64,000 nt of DNA, from contig JAUGWO010000042.1 of the NCBI GenBank assembly GCA_049724395.1, forward strand, positions 310,001 to 374,000. The letters run 5' to 3'. This document shows positions 31,638 through 42,252 of the stretch, piece after piece. The first letter of the stretch is position 1; each line of letters starts with the position of its first letter. The position numbers were made by a program, and so were the translations under genes. The notes under the pieces are model-generated. The model made no database searches. It was not told the DNA's origin and saw only the letters and a program-made list of their open reading frames with translations. Source of the DNA: Spongospora subterranea f. sp. subterranea. Taxonomy: Eukaryota; Endomyxa: Phytomyxea; Phytomyxea; Plasmodiophorida.

Positions 31638-34600
31638 CTAGTTCAATGCCTTGGAGAAGAGCGATAATATAATCCCAAGACAGAGATTCCTAAAACGATA
31701 TATGAGACGTGGACAAGAAGGCGATGATCGTCAATCCCAACTTACGTGAATATGATATTGATTAACAACATATAGGACAGGAAATACCATGTGATATTCC
31801 ATCCATGAACCCTTATTGATGAATACATAACCTGGTGCCAGTTCTGTCAACACCAGAACCTTATCAGTTAACGAAAGCGATCACGATCGTGTGGTCTTAC
31901 ATCGCTAACCAGGAGCTGGATCAGGGTTAGGGTCGCCCCAGACAGATTGTCGAACGTGGCGATCGGTGTCTGATCGGACGGAAGACGATTGAACTGGCCC
32001 GATAACAGGTTGACCCCAATCATTCCATAGATGTAGACAACCAAAATCAGGACCAGGATCAGGTTTTTGATCGCCGGGATGATCTTCACGACAACATGGA
32101 CCAGATGGCGACACGAGTTGGTCTGGGTGAATAGGCGAATAACAGGTAGAACGAGGAATAGGCGAAACCCATATCGATCCTGATCGTAATCGAACGGGGT
32201 CGTGTTGATCGCGAACGCGATCAAGGTGCCGATTAGGGCGATCAGAAGTAAACACAGATCGGATCTGTGGACGAACTCTGTCTCTTCAGCCCATCGCCCT
32301 GGTCGATAACTGCTGTAGTTCCAGTATCGATTTGGCGAATACAGATAGATCTTGATGGCGATCTCGATAGATGATCCGAATACGGCGGCGATACAGATTA
32401 GGTCGATGGTTTGTTGGGAGGAATGATCGATAATCCCATAAAATGATATCGCTGTAATATATAGAATGGTGACGATCTTCATCAACCGATTGTAGTACAA
32501 GTTCTCGTATAGGATCGAGGCGAAATCGTGATGAACGGGTCGCAGAGCGATATGATTGGATAACAACAGGACCCGCTCGATAATCGTGATGAACTGCTCC
32601 AGAGAGATGTGACGAGGATGATGGAGATCGGAATGAGCTGTTGGGGAAGACGATGGCGATGCAGGGAGATGGGGCTTCTTAACCGATGGGCGCTTGTTCT
32701 GTGATGATGATTGATGAAATCCTAATCGGATCACATCCTCGACAACCGCCCCTAGTTCGTCGGCGACGATATCAGGGCGGATATATTGCAGGAACAGGTG
32801 CAGATTTTGACCCCGATATCATGTTGGACTCGTCATCGTCCAATAATATGAAGGCGGATATGATCCCAGCCCGACCATAAACCGCATCGTACGCCTGCTT
32901 CATCTGTCGCTGCTTGTCGAACGCCCAATAGAATCGGGCGATGAACACGCCCAGGACGGCGAACATTCCTGTGATGACCAGGATGAATAAGAACACGCCA
33001 TATAATGGATCAACACCAATCGCTGGATAGATGATATCGCTATAATTCTCGGCCGTCGTCACGAACACGAAACAGGTCGTCATTGATCTGACGATGTTGG
33101 TGAAACTGGAGTCGATTTGATTGGTATTGATAAGGGATCTGAATAGAACTAGACAGATTGAACCCGATGTGAGAACGAGATATAGGTATAAGGTGAGGGC
33201 GGACGTGGCCGATATCGTGGTCCTGAGGATAAGGCGAAGGGTCTGGCGACAACCAGAGCTGTGTAATAGGTAGAGCAGCGCCCTACAGGGGATCACATAC
33301 TCAATACTCATATTGTATATCGTCATGATCAACCAGTCGATCGCCACAACGGTGAACAGCACGACCAGGACGATATCCTTAACCTGTATTCGGGTTGTGG
33401 ATAACGGGTGGAATATGCTCTTGTGATTGAGATGGGGATTGATTGATGTGGGCGCGAAACGAACCCAGATGTATTTGGTGAATATCCTGGCGGTGATCGA
33501 GGTGAACTCAATGGCGAGACAGATTCCCTCGGCCCCGATCACCATCGCCGACGTCCCCTCGATCGCCATCGCATCGCCCGTATCCGGTTTACAGAAGGAG
33601 AGGGCGATGTGAATGGCGGTGATGGCGGTGATGATCAGCTTCACCGATCGGCTCTGGACCAGCTTATAGACCCGCAATGGCAGACCCGACTCGAGCTTCT
33701 CCAGCAGACAGATATGGAGGATATTCAGACCCGATCGCCCTAATCCAATCGCCGATCATTATTCACCGGAACAGATCACGACAACCCCCTTTACCATCTG
33801 TGATATGACCACGAGCACGATTCCAAACGTGCTGATGATGGTGATGAATCGGTATTGGACAGCCATCATCCCCCGATATATACTGTGATCTGTATAGGGA
33901 GATGGCGCTAGCACCATGGACCATCCTCTCGATCGCCTCCTATACACCATCATTCAGATATCAGCCCATAGCCCATTACCGCTCAGCAACAACATGATCA
34001 GCACCTTGAAATCCTTATACTCTTTGAACTTGACCCGTTTAGTATTGAAATGATCAGATTCAAACGATGTTCTGATCGATAACGACGATCCCAAATTTGA
34101 TCGTGTTGACCCTGATCTTCCCCTGATAACCCTCTTAACACTGTTCAATGATCTACTGGCAGAATGCGATAATAGGCTGAAGGTGATTGTGATCGTGATG
34201 GCGATGATCAATGTGAGAGTGTGGTTATCATCGATAATATCGTTGAATAACGATCGCGACACCATGACGGGTATCAGCCAATTGTATAATGATGTGATAT
34301 TGGTCTGCAGATTAGCCCATGACGATGGCTGCAGAGTATCTCGTATAATATTGCACACCGATTGGGAATCACAAATCAACAGGTCGGGTTTATCCTTGAT
34401 GAACGCGATCAGCTCGTCGATATCCGGCTGTACCGGGTCCGAGTTCTCCCCGATCCCAACCGGACGCGGCGATCATGTTGGCGGATTGATAATGGCGATC
34501 GTGGCCGATCTCTAATACGGCCATGGCCAGATCTGATGACGACAGCCTCGCCCTTGTACTCTCCAGTACATCCTGGATCGATGATGACCCGATCTCCACG

Positions 34601-37455
34601 AACACCGACCCGCTTCTGTTCAGATCTCGCGTAGACGGCTGGATCATGTTCTCATTCTTCCCTGAATGGGATCGCGTCATGAAATATCGTGTCTCCCCGT
34701 TGTCGATGAACCTGGTCGACAGTATATCGTGTGTCGGTTGGTCAAGTTGATGACGAACATGGTCTGGGGATTGATCGCAGAATGTCCTGATGGTCTGTTG
34801 CGATCGCAATCCCTGTTCGCGATAGCAGCCAGGCGACCCCGATACGGGAGTGATGATCGTCTGAGATGGGTCTGGCGATAAAGGGGAATACCCTCTGATC
34901 GACCCGTTCACCGCCCTCCAATATATCGATCGATACGGTATTGGTCCATAATCCCTTTCCCAAATCGCTGATGCGCTCAATAGTATTCCGTCAACACCGT
35001 CATCGTCATCGCCGTTTGTCGTATTACGTCCCCGATTATTGACGACCCCTTCGATAAGCCCCATGACGTGATCGGCCGAATCTAGTGAATATCGAATGGC
35101 GTTTCCCGTCTCAAGCGCCAGACTATCCATAATCCGATCCTGTTGTGTTTTCATATTGTCGATGGCGATGTCGGTCCATATCAGCCATATTATCAATGGT
35201 GATATCGATACGATCACCCTGATCCCCAACCTCATCTTATTGCTGTTCATCGCGCTCGCCCATGGTCGATCTCGCCCGGTGTTGCTCTCCATGAAGAGAG
35301 TAGAGTTGCCAAGGGAGCGGCTGGACGATCCATGCCTTCTCCCCCGTTTCGAATCCCTCTTCATCATCACCATATCGATGATGATCGTGAACAGGTAAAG
35401 GGTTATCGTCAAACCCGTTACGATCGAGATTCCAATCAGGAGCAGAGTATGTGATGAACCGATTTCGATAAGCGATGGGATGGCGATAACCGACAGATGA
35501 GTTGGCGACCATCGAGGGCTGGTATCGGATTGAGGAGGATGAACAGCGTCTCGTATTTGTAATCCCATTGATTATATCAGGGATAGGATATCCAACGACA
35601 TCAGCTAACTCATTCATAGTCGACGCTATCAACATATCGCTATGGCGGTCGACGACAACAATATCGCCGGCCGGTGATTGCTGGGAGATAAACATGCGAT
35701 TGAGGAGCGATAATGACAGATCAGCAATGATGAATCCATTTCCATATCGCCATGGACTGATGTATGATATGAATGGATTGGCGCTAGAGACGTTGGTCCA
35801 ACCGATTCCCTGATGGCGCCAAGATCGTAGCGCCTCCTCATACGAGAGGACAGGCCAATCACAGATGAGAGAGGATGGGAAATATTGACCAGGATCAGAT
35901 ACGATCAGGACCTGAACACATTCGCGACCTGGTTCAGCGGTGAATAGAACTGGGTCATGATCAGGCTGGGGAGGACGATGAACCCCTGTCGTGAGTCCAT
36001 CGCCATTGAGGAGATATAAGGTGGATATGGATGGGGACTGATCGAGTTGGGACGAGAGATAGGAATGAAGATCGGATAGGGGAGTGTGAGGTGAGAGGAG
36101 TTGGGCACAATCAAGATTGGAGGAGATGATCGACATGTCTATACCAACCTGATCGATACCGGTCGCGATCAGATCAGCACCCACCATGGTCAAGATCCCT
36201 TTCTGCAGACTGGATATATTCCCCTGTGATAGCCGATAGGACTGAGCAGATACCGACCATAACAGTGAGATCCCCGATATGAACAAGGCGATGGCGATGG
36301 CGGCGAACAGGGAAGGGGTGTACATGGACAACTTCAGGGATTCGTCTAATGTGAAGAATAGACGTGGCCGGCCAGAGACAGGCTCTTCAGTCTGGCCCGA
36401 TGCTGATCGGTTGGGTATTACGTCGAATTGGCCATCGTCAGGAATGGCTATCAGGATCGCCAACAGATTATCGATCTTGTTGACAAATCCCCTGACATGG
36501 GTCGACATGGGGTGATACTCTAATTCCCTCAATATCACCAATGAGGTGGCAGTCTGCTCCAATAACGTATGGGAGACAGATGAGGTTAATGGGCTCTCGT
36601 GAAGGGGCCGGAAGATCAGCTTGCACAACTCCACGTAATCGTCCTGCTTTTCATGACTCGGAACCGAACCTTCGCAAATGGCGCTCAAAATTTCGAATTT
36701 CGACTGTTCTCGTATTTGAGATACGAATCTTCTCCGAAACAGCTGAAACTTCTGACGACAGGGCAATCTATCTTGTGCAATTAAGGCCTGATAGTGTTCA
36801 TGGAACAGCACCAAAATCAGAAGAAGGCAGGTCGATGTACCTGGACCCCAAATACCTGAACAGCATCCGATTTGAAATCCAGCAATGATTGTTGGACACC
36901 CCGTATCGTCTGATGTCCTTTCCGATATTCGACTAATGCCTTAACTAATGTCTGATAGCCGATATGGGCCTTCTTTGAGGATCGGGTCAAGTCGTGTTTG
37001 AACGAGTCAACTCTCTCTAACTCCATAGACGATGAGCGATTATGAAACAGTAAAGACCGTTTGGAGGGTTTTGGAGCGGAAACGGGGTCATGTTCGGATA
37101 TGGATATAGGAGTGTAAGAACTCAGGAACTTGTTGATGTCCATCTCTTCCTCAAGCCATTCCATAGCACAAATCAGCCGCTTGAATTGAAGCAACCGAGG
37201 AGAAGACGTTGTCTGATATGTTAACCGATCAATAACTGGGGAACCATAATAGTCCATCTGTTCATCCCCTTCACGAGGATTAGGTTCTCGTAACCCACTG
37301 TTGTTCACCTCACAATGTTCATCGTGAACGAGGTCCAACGCCGCCGACCTGGTTGTGCTGGTGCCCAGATTGAACAGGGGGTCGGCGACTGAGCCAGGAT
37401 CGCCATCTGTAGGCATCATTGGACCATGATGAATGGTTCCTCCAATACCCTCCAT
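31638..37455 (-). CDS. Cache-type receptor fused to an EF-hand two-pore channel, copy B
   Basis: Paralogue of the gene at 23275-29379 with the same exon plan: 37455-36856, 36787-34005, 33939-33795 (145 nt, identical length to copy A), 33739 onward, the pore exon NWHQVMYSSIRVHGWN and a short last exon ending at 31638. The N-terminal cytosolic part shares LICAMEWLEEEMDINKFL with copy A. The Cache module reads GFIIADLSLSLLNRM, DIVVVDRHSDMLIAS. Channel filter I is TTAENYSDIIYP and filter II is VSDNWHQ. Three +1 frame discontinuities occur near 35565, 34436 and 32800, each at a GGG/CCCGG/GGGG run. Dropping one base at each keeps the alignment to copy A, so either the assembly over-calls homopolymers or this copy is decaying. 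Ligand preference probably differs, since the extracellular parts are very diverged. Confidence 0.75.
33461..33825. repeat. Near-identical tract shared with 25520-25884
   Basis: Partner of the 365-bp tract in copy A (offset exactly 7941 bp, two mismatches, no gaps). It includes the intron between exon 3 and exon 4, which is under no protein constraint. Confidence 0.95.
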
Positions 37456-37963
37456 CAGATGAGGGGGATCAGTTCAATGTGTACCAGATGGACTCGGGGG
37501 GCGGATCATCATCATTATCGAACTGAATCGTACCAGGGATATGCATCCGACACTTCAACATATCAGATCAACCCTAGGGAAACTCTTCATATTTCGGTTA
37601 ATTTCATAAGGTTTGAGATTAGTTGTTTAACTCGATAATACAACTGATAATCGGTGATGTAATCGACTCGAAACGGTCGAAAAACATTGGTTTCTACACT
37701 GGTCAAGGTCTGTATCAGACGATCAACGATCTACAAATACATGCGCCCGCCTTGAAGCCTGTTGTCTGCTGTGGTAAATGGTCTATCAATAAAGGACGAC
37801 TGACGTTCACTGAATTTCGAATATTGTTTACATTTGGTTAACAACATGACCCTTGAAACCCAGACATTCTTCAACTTTTGATCGACATAAAACCCTGTTG
37901 AAGGGGCCACCTCTCATTGTCTTTGACCAACACTGTTGCTAAATCCCGAGTTGATACCCAACT
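37456..37963. promoter_or_regulatory. Upstream region of receptor-channel copy B
   Basis: About 500 bp of AT-rich sequence with no supported gene. It presumably includes the copy B promoter; no specific element is seen. Confidence 0.3.
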
Positions 37964-38146
37964 TCAAACTGCACAATGTGAGGTCGCAGCTTTGCATGAA
38001 GACAAGCCGTCGTGGTCTGCTCCCCGACTTTGTACGAAATGGGACAACACGTTGAGAAGGACGACATAGCCGGATATCGAATGCCTGGAGTCGATATCAC
38101 CGGCCCAATCGGAATCAAAATATTTTGTCAATATGGGTCTCGGCAA
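37964..38146 (-). mobile_element. Ty1/copia RNase H fossil scrap, broken
   Basis: The minus strand reads FDSDWAGDIDSRHSISGYVV, the signature of the copia RNase H domain (usual form SDADWAGD...RRSTSGY). Only this fragment is present; no LTR, integrase or polymerase part adjoins it. It is a broken, isolated remnant. Confidence 0.7.
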
Positions 38147-38684
38147 ATTGTTTTATCGTCGACACAAGAGCTCGCAATCTATTGCATTGTGCCCTAGAAT
38201 TGCAGTGAAATGTGCCTTTCCTGGATTTTGGACATGACGCCAACAGCATAGGCTACATCACGAGCGTTGTGGCAATAACCAAACCAGATATCCGGCAGCA
38301 GTTCAACAATCGATGCGAATTCGTTCGGTGAGAGCGGCACCACTATTAGGGGAAGTCGTTGGATGGTTTATCTTGACATTGGTAGGTTTGGGGACAGTCA
38401 ATCTCACCCGTTTGTCGCCACGACATTTTCTGCACATTCGGCCTTTGGATGGAACCTTTGGGTTTCATCTAAAGCATTAGTGGAACCTGCTTCCGTTTTT
38501 GTCGTTATCCAACGATCATCGGTTTTATGATCCTCTGAAGTCGCAGAAAGCCGTAATGCGTCTCATAACTATTACAGCAACTGATGAATGACGCAAATGG
38601 GAATGGAACAGCTGCTCTGTTCATGTACGAAACGGGGCTGAATGATCAAGTCAAACGAAAGTTCGTTGCAGTGCTTCAATGAAG

Positions 38685-38738
38685 CCAGTGTCGTGGGCCA
38701 CTCCTTCCTCTGTCATGTAATATACACCTAACTGTCCC
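38685..38738. repeat. 54-bp direct repeat, copy 1
   Basis: Matches 39352-39405 with three mismatches. Core: CATGTAATATACACCTAACT. The two copies flank a transposon-type ORF and a hairpin, so they may be parts of one decayed mobile element. Confidence 0.8.
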
Positions 38739-39059
38739 GACTTATCTACACCTATTGCCGTACGGGGTTGTCAAAGTTAAGAAAACTCCGCATCTTTGGG
38801 TTTGGAAAACATCGACTCTTTTTGGCCCAAAATTTGGGCAAAAGATTCCGAATTCCGGGGTAGGGGTGATCAAAGTGCAGTCCGCAATCCACTCCCAAGG
38901 TTCGTGTTTTTGGCAACTTGGGTAATCAGCACACCAGTAATGCTGAAGTTACCTACATCACATTGACTTGATATCAAAGAACAATTTCGACTTTGTTACC
39001 GGCAAGACCAGGGGGCCCATGATTGCCGGTAAAGGTGAAAATCATCGGGATTTGCATCG

Positions 39060-39338
39060 ATGGCGGATTTCATTAATGAACAGTTCAAGGATTCCAAGCG
39101 GGTTTGGGATACCAAGACCGCAAAAAGTAGGCTCGCGTCCATTTTAAAGAAATATAAAAAGACAAAGAAGGCGTCAATGGCAACCGGATTCGGTGTAACC
39201 GATGAAGAAAGGGATCGTGGTATCACCTTGATTGAAGAGAAGCTGGAAAGTCTCTGTTTCGGCTTTACTCGTCTGGACGCTATGTTCGGAGATGTCCAGA
39301 CGAGTGAACCCAAAACAGAGACTGTCCAGCTTCTCTAG
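39060..39338 (+). CDS. Myb/SANT-like transposon-associated protein fragment
   Basis: A 92-residue frame reads FINEQFKDSKRVWDTKTAKS, then KKYKKTKKASMATGFGVTDE and SLCFGFTRLDAMFG. This helix-turn-helix pattern ending in a LDxMFG-type motif matches the Myb/SANT-like DNA-binding proteins that accompany PIF/Harbinger-type DNA transposons, and related fungal and plant proteins. It is short and lacks a neighbouring transposase, so it is probably a fragment. Its last part takes part in the hairpin at 39237-39335. Confidence 0.45.
   Translation: MADFINEQFKDSKRVWDTKTAKSRLASILKKYKKTKKASMATGFGVTDEERDRGITLIEEKLESLCFGFTRLDAMFGDVQTSEPKTETVQLL
39237..39335. repeat. Hairpin-forming inverted repeat, 42-bp arms
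   Basis: Arms 39237-39278 and 39294-39335 are reverse complements with four mismatches seen, separated by 15 bp. The left arm begins GAGAAGCTGGAAAGTCTCTG. The right arm is an inverted copy of SANT-like coding sequence, which shows a duplication-inversion event. Confidence 0.85.
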
Positions 39339-39351
39339 GTGATACACGATC

Positions 39352-39405
39352 CCAGTGCCGTGGGCCACCCCTTCCTCCGTCATGTAATATACACCTAACT
39401 GTCCC
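39352..39405. repeat. 54-bp direct repeat, copy 2
   Basis: Second copy of the repeat at 38685-38738, 667 bp away in the same orientation and directly abutting the hairpin. Confidence 0.8.
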
Positions 39406-39613
39406 TTTGATCCCAGTCATCTCGACAGTACAGTACACACCTCCTACAGTACTAGCGTATCTCCGGTAATCGATCAGATATATCACCACTTGATTACCTT
39501 TACCCCAGATTAGATTATAGACCTACAAATAGGAGACTCGATATATTATCATTATCCCATAAATCCGCCATCAATTGGGGTTTCAGCTTTTTTTTGCTAA
39601 CGCTTTCATTCGA

Positions 39614-41251
39614 TGGCCGAGTTTGAGACTATTGATGAAAACAAACTTGGGGCCGCTGCAGAAAAATTCGAATGCAAATTGGATCAGTCCGAAAGAACCC
39701 AGCTGGATCAAGATTTACGTGAAGCATTAGGTACGACTTCAACATTGTTGCTTTGTTCATATATGAGGTATTGACAATATAGCACAGAACGCGACAGGCT
39801 AATGGTCGGTGATGTGTCAAATGTGTGCCAGACGGGTGGGCTGATATTTGATGATCCAAAGATGCTTGATATTCAGGTAATGTCAAACGAGTTAGTTTTG
39901 TCTAACGCATATATAAACCATTGTCTTCAGCGTCGTATTGTCTGGGATGCTGTGAAAACGTTAGGCTGGAATATAATGGCAGGAAACACTGTTAATATTA
40001 TTTCGTTGGTTTGAACGATGACTAAAGTAATGCTGCTTCTTACTTCGGGTTTTATAGTGTTTCGTTGCCAGTTCGTATATTTGAGCCCCGTTCATTTCTG
40101 GGTCGACTGTCAGATGGGTGGTCCTGTGCTCCAATTTTATTGCGGAAAGCAGCATTGCAAACCGACCCTGTTGAAAGGTTCAAATACGTAATAGCGTTTG
40201 CCATAGCAGGTCTACACGTCAACATCCGGCAATGGAAACCATTTAATCCTATCCGTAAGCTGGAAGATAAGAATTACATTCGGAAGTTCTTTCAAAGCTC
40301 TGTTATGCTGTCTGGCATATAGTTGGGGAGACATTGCAGTCAACCTTTCCTGATGGTACTCAAGTATATCTTGAGCAAACAAGCCATCATCCCCCTGTTT
40401 CCCATTATCAGGTGTTTGGAGCGGATGGGCTTTGTCAGTTACTCTCCCGATCTTACTGTTCAGTATCATTCAATTTAAGTGTATTCAGATAAACTGCATG
40501 GATGTGCTCAATTTGCAGCGTCATGGCGAGGAAATGCGCTGAAAGCGTATTTTGCTAAACGCTTATTGATTTTCTGGGGCTGATTTTGGTTTGTGTTAGA
40601 TCGCAGAGTGGTCCTAACATTGTTGAATTTTCCGATGGCACATCTATATCATATACACTGCCATACCTTTGGTTAAGTGGCGTCCTGTAGGGTTCATCAA
40701 CATGTTCCGATACTCTCGACTTACGTCAGTTTGCGTGTGTTCCAGATATGGAGACCGTGTTTCCGAGTATTTAGGGCAGATGACAATACGGGACGAGCAG
40801 AACAACATATCGTGTGAAGTTGTATTTCATCCTGATGGTGTTGGCTATCTGAAGTTGGGCTATTCCTTCCTGGACAATATAGTATCCCCTTTGTTGACAT
40901 TTTCACAGAAGCTGGTTTGTGTCAAGCCCTAGCCCATCGGACACTTTTCGTGGTGACATCATCAAGGACGGCAATAAGGTGGACCAGATTGATGGATCGT
41001 GGATTGGCGAAATAAGAAGCAATGGTGTCGTCCTATATGACGTTAGACAGAAACTGGATGCTTCAACCGTCCCAGCCGAAAACCCTATACCGTCAGATTC
41101 ACGATTTAGAGAGGATTTGAAGGCCCTTTCGGAAGGAAAGTTTGATCTCGCGCAGGCCAAAAAAGTAGAACTTGAAGAACTTCAGAGATCTGACAGAGCT
41201 TTGAGGAGGCAAGGTTATGAACAAAGGGAAAGTGCTAGCAGTGATCTGTAA
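39614..41251 (+). CDS. Oxysterol-binding protein-related lipid-transfer protein
   Basis: About eight short exons build an ORD-only protein. Exon 1 starts MAEFETIDENKLGAAAEKFE. Later exons give NIISVSLPVRIFEPRSFLGR, LSDGWSCAPILLRKAA, ERFKYVIAFAIAGLHVN, KPFNPI joined to LGETLQS (an intron splits the EQ/OSBP-like fingerprint region), YLEQTSHHPPVSHYQVFG (the EQVSHHPP signature), FSDGTSISYTLPYLWLSGVL, YGDRVSEYLGQMTIRD, SDTFRGDIIKDGN and the C-terminal DSRFREDLKALSEGKFDLAQ. OSBP-related proteins move sterols or PI4P/PS between membranes at contact sites. No PH domain or FFAT motif is seen, as in short plant and yeast ORPs. One join near 40850-40915 is not fully resolved. Confidence 0.92.
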
Positions 41252-41426
41252 ATATGACAGAAACGAATAGCTAATAGAATCAACTAAACCTCCTTAATGC
41301 TTTTTCCTTGAGAGCACCAAAATTTAACACTGTTTTCGCACCAATGTAATATCGGTTAACTCTGAGTTTGGGTGACATAGGCTGAAGTCATAATGTTCTG
41401 CAGAGATTAGTCTGAAGTAGGATGAC

Positions 41427-41945
41427 ATGATGGTTTTTGATACAGAGATACCGAGTATGGCTAACGGTGTTAGATCGTATAGCTCATTAACAATGCATCG
41501 CCAGACGGATGATATAGAAATCAGCTCGCTATTACTGATGTCAAATTGCTTAAACCATAACATTCGGGACCTGTCTACCGCCCAAGATAAACTGACTTTA
41601 TCGATGGAGGCATTGCTGGATCGGTTGTCTTCATTGAGTGTAATCGACATGTCAGTTAAACATGAACGTCTGGGCAATCAGTTATCTTCGAATATCAACA
41701 CAAGCGAACAATGTTCCGTCGCAGTGCAGACTGGGCCCCAATGTGATGAATGTATTAATAACAGGTGCGATGTCAGAGCTTTTCAGAATTCAATGGCCAA
41801 AGCTGTGGCATCAATGGCTGAAGTACTGTCAGCGACATCGGAGAGTGCAAAAGAGGCCATTCAAGAAAAAAATGAAGCTATTAACCGTGCGACACGACTC
41901 GAGAAAAGATTACTGAAATTCAATCAGCAGTTTTGCGGAACCTAA
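41427..41945 (+). CDS. Hypothetical coiled-coil protein
   Basis: A clean 172-codon frame lies 176 bp after the oxysterol-binding gene. The sequence is helical with heptad-like Leu spacing (LTLSMEALLDRLSSL) and a C-terminal coiled coil (EAIQEKNEAINRATRLEKRL). A CDECINNRC cluster lies in the middle. No family is recognised. The start may be either of two adjacent Met codons. Confidence 0.55.
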   Translation: MMVFDTEIPSMANGVRSYSSLTMHRQTDDIEISSLLLMSNCLNHNIRDLSTAQDKLTLSMEALLDRLSSLSVIDMSVKHERLGNQLSSNINTSEQCSVAVQTGPQCDECINNRCDVRAFQNSMAKAVASMAEVLSATSESAKEAIQEKNEAINRATRLEKRLLKFNQQFCGT

Positions 41946-42252
41946 TGATCATCATCCATAGAGCCATTACGTAGAAGATTAGATGTTCAATAAAGGAGCA
42001 TGTGTTCGAACCGTAACAGAACTTTTACTATTGGATTGGACGTTAGAAAACATGAGAAGTGAGCGATTTATAATATTAATAAACAAATACATTAGAATGG
42101 TCTGGAAGAAGACGGAGGAAGCGAAGGACCTCGTAAACTGGGAAGCGTCGGTTCATTGTTTCAGTTCGAGTACGGTTAGATCTGACGTAGAGAGCAATAA
42201 TTTCACTAAGATACTGTCAGAATCAGAGTGTAAATCATTCGAGGCAAAAAAT

